Assembly (NCBI GenBank): GCA_039934875.1
Contig: JBDTLH010000051.1
Span: forward strand, 1-10,126
DNA length: 10,126 bases
Direction of reading: 5' to 3'
Source: JBDTLH01 sp039934875
Lineage (GTDB): Bacteria; Acidobacteriota; Terriglobia; Terriglobales; Acidobacteriaceae
Made by a program: the position numbers and the translations under genes. Numbering within the stretch: position 1 is the first letter of the stretch; every line of letters begins with the position of its first letter. The notes below the pieces were generated by a model. It did no database searches. It had not been told where the DNA came from and was given only the letters and a program-made list of their open reading frames with translations. Below are positions 5,447 to 10,126 of this stretch, piece by piece.

Positions 5447-7087
5447 ATGGCACAAATCAAAGCAGACGAAATCACCACCCTCATCCGGCAGCAGATTGAA
5501 AATTACGAAACCAAGATCTCGGTGGATGAAGTCGGCACCATCATCTCCCTGGGCGACGGCATCGCCCGCGTCCACGGCCTGGATAAAGTAATGTCGGGCG
5601 AGCTGATCGAATTTCCGCACGGCATTTCAGGCATCGCCATGAACCTCGAAGAAGACCAGGTCGGCGTGGTCATCCTGGGGGACTATACCGAAGTGCGCGA
5701 GGGTGACCAGGTAAAGCGCTCAGGCAAAATCATGTCGGTGCCGGTCGGGGAAGCGCTGCTCGGTCGCGTTGTCGATGCTCTGGGCAATCCCATTGACGGC
5801 AAAGGGCCGATCAATACCACACAGACGCTGCCCATCGAGCGCCTCGCTCCCGGCGTAATCGACCGCCAGCCGGTGCGTGAGCCGATGGCGACCGGCATCA
5901 AGGCAATCGACGCCATGATCCCCATTGGGCGCGGCCAGCGCGAACTCATCATCGGCGACCGTCAGACCGGCAAGACCGCGATCCTGCTCGACACCATCAT
6001 CAACTCCAAGACCAACAACCTGATCTGTATCTACTGCGCCATCGGACAGAAGCGCTCGTCGATCGCGCAGGTGGTCAAGATTCTCGAGGACGCGGGCGCG
6101 ATGCCATATACCATCATCGTCACCGCATCCGCCTCGGAGCCGGCGCCGATGCAATATATCGCGCCTTATGCGGCGACGGCGATGGGCGAATACTTCCGAG
6201 ATTCCGGCCGCCACGCGCTTTTGATATACGACGATCTCTCGAAACACGCCGCGTCCTATCGCGAGATCTCGCTGCTGCTGCGCCGTCCTCCAGGCCGCGA
6301 AGCCTATCCCGGCGATGTGTTTTATCTCCACTCCCGCCTGCTCGAACGCTCGGCGAAGATGAGCGACAAGCTCGGCGGCGGCAGCCTCACCGCCCTGCCC
6401 GTGATCGAGACCCAGGCGGGCGACGTCTCCGCCTACATCCCCACCAACGTGATCTCCATCACCGACGGACAAATATTTCTCGAAACCGATCTCTTTAACT
6501 CCGGCGTGCGTCCCGCGGTGAACGTCGGACTTTCGGTCAGCCGCGTCGGCTTCTCCGCCTCGATCAAGGCCATGAAGCAAGTGGGCGCAACCCTGAAGCT
6601 CGAACTGGCGCAGTATCGCGAGCTCGCCGCCTTTGCCGGCTTCGGCTCCGACCTGGACAAGGCTACCCAGAACCAGCTCAACCGGGGCCAGCGATTAGTC
6701 GAAGTCCTGAAGCAGCCGCAGTTCCAGCCGCTGCCGTTCTCGAAACAGATCGCCATCATCTACGCCGGCACCAACGGCTTCCTCGATGATCTCGATGTGG
6801 GTGACATTCGCGCCTTCGAAACCGAACTTTATAGATACGTCGATGCCTCGAATCCCGAACTCTTCAAGAGCATTGCAGAGAAGAAGGCGCTCGACGACAC
6901 TATAAAAAGCGATCTCAACACCACGCTCAAGCAATTCAAAGAGCAGTTCATCGCAGCCCGCAAAGATAAGAAAGCGGAGAATGAGAAACAAATGGCTGCG
7001 AAAGCTGAAGACAAAGGCCAGAACAAGAACGGCAATAGTTCTCAGCCGGAAACCAAAGAACCGGAACCCGCAGAGGTCCGCGCGTAA
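5447..7087 (+). CDS. atpA: F-type ATP synthase subunit alpha
   Basis: Non-catalytic nucleotide-binding subunit of the F1 hexamer. Seen: the N-terminal beta-barrel (about 25-95), Walker A GDRQTGKT at 170-177, then IYCAIGQKRSS, the LLIYDDLSKHA segment, LLRRPPGREAYPGDVFY, and the alpha signature PAVNVGLSVSRVGFSA that carries the arginine finger reaching into the beta active site. The C-terminal helical domain follows. At 546 residues it is about 40 longer than usual. The excess is a highly charged, low-complexity tail after FKEQFIAARK, rich in Lys, Glu, Gln and Pro, probably disordered. Only a weak AGAAG precedes the ATG, which lies 2 nt from the heptad repeats. The next gene atpG follows after 60 nt. 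Confidence 0.98.
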   Translation: MAQIKADEITTLIRQQIENYETKISVDEVGTIISLGDGIARVHGLDKVMSGELIEFPHGISGIAMNLEEDQVGVVILGDYTEVREGDQVKRSGKIMSVPVGEALLGRVVDALGNPIDGKGPINTTQTLPIERLAPGVIDRQPVREPMATGIKAIDAMIPIGRGQRELIIGDRQTGKTAILLDTIINSKTNNLICIYCAIGQKRSSIAQVVKILEDAGAMPYTIIVTASASEPAPMQYIAPYAATAMGEYFRDSGRHALLIYDDLSKHAASYREISLLLRRPPGREAYPGDVFYLHSRLLERSAKMSDKLGGGSLTALPVIETQAGDVSAYIPTNVISITDGQIFLETDLFNSGVRPAVNVGLSVSRVGFSASIKAMKQVGATLKLELAQYRELAAFAGFGSDLDKATQNQLNRGQRLVEVLKQPQFQPLPFSKQIAIIYAGTNGFLDDLDVGDIRAFETELYRYVDASNPELFKSIAEKKALDDTIKSDLNTTLKQFKEQFIAARKDKKAENEKQMAAKAEDKGQNKNGNSSQPETKEPEPAEVRA

Positions 7088-7104
7088 ACCAATGGGTCTC
7101 GTTG

Positions 7105-7146
7105 AACTGACAACTAGCAACTAACAACTAGCAACTAGCAACTACT
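7105..7146 (+). repeat. Six tandem heptamers directly before atpG
   Basis: The atpA-atpG spacer holds six consecutive 7-mers: aactgac, aactagc, aactaac, aactagc, aactagc, aactact, consensus AACTAGC. The array ends one base before the atpG ATG at 7148 and takes the place where a Shine-Dalgarno would be. No inverted arm is seen. The remaining bases, 7088-7104, show nothing recognisable. Confidence 0.85.
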
Positions 7147-7147
7147 T

Positions 7148-8212
7148 ATGGCCAGCATTCTCGATCTTCGACGGCGCATCCGCAGCGTCAAAAACACGCG
7201 GCAGATCACCAAGGCAATGCAGATGATCTCCGCGGCCCGGCTGCGGCGTGCGCAAGACCGCGCTCTGGCGGCGCGCCCCTATGCGCAGATGCTCACTAAC
7301 GTGCTCAAATCCCTGGTTGCCCGCACCGATGTCTATGATGAATCGGGCGAACCCTTGCATCCGCTGCTCATTCGCCGCGAAGAAAAAAACATTTTGCTCA
7401 TCGTGGTCTCAGGCGAGAAGGGGCTGGCGGGCGCGTTCAACAGCAACATCCTGAAGAACGCCGCACTGTTCATCAGCACCAAACAGGACAAGAACATCGA
7501 CGTGATCGCCGCCGGGCGCAAGAGCCGCGACTACTTCCGTAAGCGCTATCCCTTCTCCTCCGTCTCGCTCGAAAAGCATCTGGGCGAAGAGCCTCCCGTC
7601 ACCGAGCGCAAGGGCCGCATTCAATTGGTGGACGAGCATGCCGGCGTGATCGGCACCAGCACCTACGCCGCGTCGAAGCAAATCGCCGATGAGGTCGTCC
7701 ACGCCTATCGCCGCGGCGAGATCGACTCGGTTTACATCGTCTTCAACGAATTTAAGAGCGTGATCGCGCAGCGCCTAGTGGTCGAAGAGGTGCTGCCCAT
7801 CGTGAAGCTGGGCGAGCGCGACATTATGCAGTCCAGCGAGCCCGGCGAGGAAGAGCGCTTCAAAGCCATCCGCGCCGCCGAGCACGCCGGCGCCGACATC
7901 AAAGCCATGGACACCACCGCCGTGGACGCCATGGCAGCCGCGTTTTTTCATGATGGCGCCGATTACATCTACGAGCAGCCTCCGGCGAAGCTGCTGCGCG
8001 ACCTGCTGCCGAAATACGTCGGCGTGCAGATCTATCGGGCCATGCTCGAATCGGAAGCCGCCGAGCACGCCGCTCGCATGACGGCCATGGATTCGGCAAC
8101 CAACAACGCCAGCGACATGATCGACCGCCTTACGCTCGAAATGAACCGCGCGCGCCAGGCCAAGATCACCACCGAGATCATCGAAATCGTAAGCGGCGCC
8201 GCGGCGCTGTAA
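7148..8212 (+). CDS. atpG: F-type ATP synthase subunit gamma, enlarged
   Basis: Central rotor shaft that turns inside the alpha3beta3 head. Seen: the N-terminal helix with the family motif (LRRRIRSVKNTRQITKAMQMISA), a Rossmann-like middle (ILLIVVSGEKGLAGAFNSNI), and the C-terminal helix with NNASDMIDRLTLEMNRARQA followed by ITTEIIEIVSGAAAL. Length is 354 residues against about 290. Most of the excess is about 40 residues inserted between VLPI (to 218) and YIYEQP (from 273). The insert is acidic then Ala-rich, and lies in the globular part rather than in the shaft. No Shine-Dalgarno is visible, because heptamer repeats abut the ATG. All conserved rotor segments are present, so a working subunit is expected. 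Confidence 0.97.
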   Translation: MASILDLRRRIRSVKNTRQITKAMQMISAARLRRAQDRALAARPYAQMLTNVLKSLVARTDVYDESGEPLHPLLIRREEKNILLIVVSGEKGLAGAFNSNILKNAALFISTKQDKNIDVIAAGRKSRDYFRKRYPFSSVSLEKHLGEEPPVTERKGRIQLVDEHAGVIGTSTYAASKQIADEVVHAYRRGEIDSVYIVFNEFKSVIAQRLVVEEVLPIVKLGERDIMQSSEPGEEERFKAIRAAEHAGADIKAMDTTAVDAMAAAFFHDGADYIYEQPPAKLLRDLLPKYVGVQIYRAMLESEAAEHAARMTAMDSATNNASDMIDRLTLEMNRARQAKITTEIIEIVSGAAAL

Positions 8213-8223
8213 AGAAGCTTCCG

Positions 8224-8305
8224 GATGCCAGCTACCAGTTGGCTCCTGAAGATCAGAAGATTTGAGACAAGGAAGGCTGGTGGCTGGTAGCCGGTAGCTG
8301 AGGAC
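8224..8305 (+). repeat. Heptad-periodic repeat spacer with inverted arms, atpG-atpD
   Basis: The left arm shows 7-bp steps gatgcca, gctacca, gttggct (8224-8244). The right arm shows ggaaggc, tggtggc, tggtagc, cggtagc, tgaggac (8271-8305), ending 3 nt before the atpD ATG. GCTACCAG (8231-8238) is perfectly complementary to CTGGTAGC (8284-8291), with partial pairing beyond. The last heptamer contains GAGGA (8300-8304), the Shine-Dalgarno of atpD, 4 nt before the ATG. A stem here would lie just upstream of that ribosome-binding site. Confidence 0.7.
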
Positions 8306-8308
8306 AAT

Positions 8309-9772
8309 ATGACATCAAACAACGGAACACCTACACAAAACATTGGACGCGTCATCCAGATATCCGGGCCTGCCGTGGACGTACAGTTCTCCGAAGCCGG
8401 CCTGCCGCCCATCTACAACGCGATTCGCGTTACCAGCGATGGCTTCGACGTCCCCACGCCCATCAACGTCATCCTCGAAGTGCAGCAGCACCTCGGCGAG
8501 GGCCGTGCCCGCTGCGTCGCCATGGAGGCCACCGAAGGCATGGTGCGCGGTATGCAAGCCATTGACCTCGGCAGAGGGATCACTGTTCCGGTCGGCACGC
8601 AGACGCTGGGTCGCGTAATCAACGTAATCGGCGAGCCAGTCGATCAACTGGGCCCCATCAACGCCGCCAAGCGCATGCCCATCCACCGCCAGGCGCCCTC
8701 CTTCGACGAGCAATCGACCACCGCTGAGATGTTCGAGACCGGAATCAAAGTCGTTGATCTCATCCAGCCGTTTTTGAAGGGCGGCAAGATCGGGCTCTTC
8801 GGCGGCGCCGGCGTGGGCAAGACAGTCATCATCCAGGAGCTGATCAATAACGTCGCCAAGAATCACGGCGGATACTCCGTCTTCGCCGGCGTCGGCGAGC
8901 GCACCCGCGAAGGCAACGATTTGTGGCTCGAAATGACCGAGTCCGGCGTTATCAACCCCGGCCACCCCGACGAATCTCGCTGCGCACTGGTCTTCGGCCA
9001 GATGACCGAGCCCCCCGGCGCGCGGCTGCGCGTCGCCCTCACCGGCCTCACCATCGCCGAATACTTCCGCGACGAAGAGCACGCTGACACCCTGCTCTTC
9101 ATCGACAACATCTTCCGCTTCACCCAGGCCGGCTCCGAAGTCTCTGCCCTATTGGGACGCATGCCTTCGGCCGTCGGCTATCAGCCCAACCTCGCCACCG
9201 AAATGGGCGAATTGCAGGAGCGCATTACCTCCACCAAGACCGGCTCTGTGACCTCGGTACAAGCCATTTACGTGCCCGCCGACGATCTCACCGATCCCGC
9301 GCCGGCCACCACCTTCGCCCACCTGGACGCCACCACCGTGCTCAACCGCGCGCTCACTGAGATCGGCATCTATCCCGCCGTCGATCCCCTCGCCTCCACC
9401 TCGCGCATCCTCGATCCCCGCATCGTCGGCCAGGAGCACTACGACGTCGCTCAGGGCGTGAAGCGCATCCTGCAAAAATACAAAGACCTGCAGGACATCA
9501 TCGCCATCCTTGGCATCGACGAACTCTCCGACGAAGATAAAGTCACCGTCGCCCGCGCCCGCAAAGTGCAACGCTTCCTCTCGCAGCCCTTCCACGTCGC
9601 CGAACAGTTCACCGGCTTCCCCGGCAAATACATGAAGGTCGCCGACACTGTTCGCGGTTTCAAAGAGATAATAGAGGGAAAGCACGACGACATTCCCGAA
9701 CAGGCGTTTTACATGAAGGGCGGCATCGATGAAGTGCTGCAAGCCGCCGAAGAGATGAAGAAGAAAGCGTAA
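8309..9772 (+). CDS. atpD: F-type ATP synthase subunit beta (catalytic)
   Basis: Catalytic subunit that makes ATP from ADP and phosphate, or hydrolyses it in reverse. Seen in 487 residues: Walker A GGAGVGKT (165-172), catalytic Glu197 in GERTREG, Walker B LLFIDN (262-267), the ALLGRMPSAVGYQPNLATEMG stretch, the adenine-pocket region, and DELSDED (404-410), the torque-transmitting DELSEED loop with E to D at position 6. Length and motifs match the family throughout. The ATG has a GAGGA Shine-Dalgarno 4 nt upstream, supplied by the last repeat heptamer. Internal codons show the GC-rich third positions of the rest of the operon. Confidence 0.99.
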   Translation: MTSNNGTPTQNIGRVIQISGPAVDVQFSEAGLPPIYNAIRVTSDGFDVPTPINVILEVQQHLGEGRARCVAMEATEGMVRGMQAIDLGRGITVPVGTQTLGRVINVIGEPVDQLGPINAAKRMPIHRQAPSFDEQSTTAEMFETGIKVVDLIQPFLKGGKIGLFGGAGVGKTVIIQELINNVAKNHGGYSVFAGVGERTREGNDLWLEMTESGVINPGHPDESRCALVFGQMTEPPGARLRVALTGLTIAEYFRDEEHADTLLFIDNIFRFTQAGSEVSALLGRMPSAVGYQPNLATEMGELQERITSTKTGSVTSVQAIYVPADDLTDPAPATTFAHLDATTVLNRALTEIGIYPAVDPLASTSRILDPRIVGQEHYDVAQGVKRILQKYKDLQDIIAILGIDELSDEDKVTVARARKVQRFLSQPFHVAEQFTGFPGKYMKVADTVRGFKEIIEGKHDDIPEQAFYMKGGIDEVLQAAEEMKKKA

Positions 9773-9776
9773 AGAG

Positions 9777-9839
9777 AGCTACCAGCTCCCAGCGGCCGGC
9801 TATCTGCTGGCGACTGGTAGCTGGTCGCTGGATCTGAAT
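9777..9839 (+). repeat. Heptad-periodic repeat forming a long hairpin, atpD-atpC
   Basis: The atpD-atpC spacer reads as nine 7-mers: agctacc, agctccc, agcggcc, ggctatc, tgctggc, gactggt, agctggt, cgctgga, tctgaat, then one base before the atpC ATG. It folds symmetrically: AGCTACCAG (9777-9785) pairs with CTGGTAGCT (9814-9822) over 9 bp, followed by a 3x3 internal loop. CCAGC (9789-9793) then pairs with GCTGG (9806-9810), closing a 12-nt loop. The stem ends 18 nt before the atpC start. No U-tract follows, so an intrinsic terminator is unlikely; modulation of epsilon translation or 3'-end protection of upstream mRNA is inference. Confidence 0.75.
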
Positions 9840-9840
9840 T

Positions 9841-10126
9841 ATGGCAGACACTTTTCAGTTGGAAATCGTCACCCCCGAGCGCAAGGTCGTCTCTGACCAG
9901 GTCGAAGAGATGCAACTGCCCGGGCGCAACGGATACCTCGGTATCCTTCCCGGACACGCCGCGCTCATTACTGAGCTCGCCGCCGGCGAAATCACCTACA
10001 AGAAGCCGGGAGAAAGCAATGTCCACCGCCTCGCGCTCGCCTGGGGGTTCGCCGAAGTACTGCCCGATAAAACTACGCTCCTGGCGGAAATTGCTGAGCG
10101 CCCCGAAGAGATCGACATCGAAGCTG
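9841..10126 (+). CDS. atpC: F-type ATP synthase subunit epsilon, cut by the window edge
   Basis: Rotor-stalk subunit that couples gamma to the c-ring and can inhibit ATP hydrolysis. Ninety-five codons are visible: FQLEIVTPERKVVSDQVEEM, then LPGRNGYLGILPGHAALITEL with the typical epsilon beta-sandwich motif, and WGFAEVLPDKTTLLAEIAERPEEID. These cover nearly all of the N-terminal beta-sandwich domain; the C-terminal helical hairpin would lie beyond the edge. The start ATG follows the heptad hairpin by 18 nt and has only a weak TGGAT as a possible Shine-Dalgarno. Confidence 0.97.
   Translation, partial: MADTFQLEIVTPERKVVSDQVEEMQLPGRNGYLGILPGHAALITELAAGEITYKKPGESNVHRLALAWGFAEVLPDKTTLLAEIAERPEEIDIEA

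Noticed and set aside
5720..6580. 286-codon minus-strand frame opposite atpA
   Set aside because: Shadow of the highly conserved alpha coding sequence; no Shine-Dalgarno and biased composition.
7105..7146. Tandem repeats as a CRISPR array
   Set aside because: Units are 7 bp and contiguous, with no spacers and no cas genes nearby.
8315..9082. 255-codon minus-strand frame opposite atpD
   Set aside because: Shadow of the beta coding sequence, with the same bias as the other antisense frames.
9777..9822. Intrinsic terminator after atpD
   Set aside because: No U-tract follows the stem and atpC begins 18 nt later on the same strand.

Overview
The window comes from a moderately GC-rich bacterium, most probably an acidobacterium (Acidobacteriota, Terriglobia-like). 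This assignment is an inference. It rests on the long ATP synthase subunit b with a signal-peptide-like N-terminus, the enlarged gamma subunit, the b'/b pair in an operon lacking subunits a and c, and repetitive elements with a GAGCGAAGCGAAGG core.

Positions 1-3040, minus strand: two purine-biosynthesis genes lie head to tail. purL (638-3040) comes first in transcription order. After 66 nt follows the 5' part of purF, which begins with a TTG at 571 and runs off the left edge. They encode FGAM synthase (step 4) and amidophosphoribosyltransferase (step 1). purL carries two repeat-like intrusions: an in-frame insert of about 21 codons (893-955), and a 20-bp tandem duplication (634-673) whose extra copy supplies the stop codon.

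Positions 3041-3467: the divergent gap holds a short plus-strand remnant of what looks like an M49-type dipeptidyl peptidase (3064-3345). A good sigma70-type promoter (3363-3391) and a 10-bp direct repeat follow.

Positions 3468-10126, plus strand: the ATP synthase operon atpF' (b'), atpF (b), atpH (delta), atpA (alpha), atpG (gamma), atpD (beta), atpC (epsilon, cut by the right edge). b' and b form the peripheral stalk, delta joins it to the alpha3beta3 head, and gamma/epsilon form the rotor stalk. Subunits a (atpB) and c (atpE), which form the proton path, are absent here and must be encoded elsewhere.

The most unusual feature is in the spacers. From atpH onward, each of the four spacers (atpH-atpA, atpA-atpG, atpG-atpD, atpD-atpC) is largely degenerate 7-bp-periodic repeat DNA with CTGG/CCAG/CTAG cores. 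Three have inverted arms able to fold in the mRNA, and one runs directly into the atpG start codon in place of a Shine-Dalgarno site. The first junctions (b'-b, b-delta) are compact and lack these repeats. Apart from this, the gene content is ordinary housekeeping, and I see no defence, CRISPR or mobile system.
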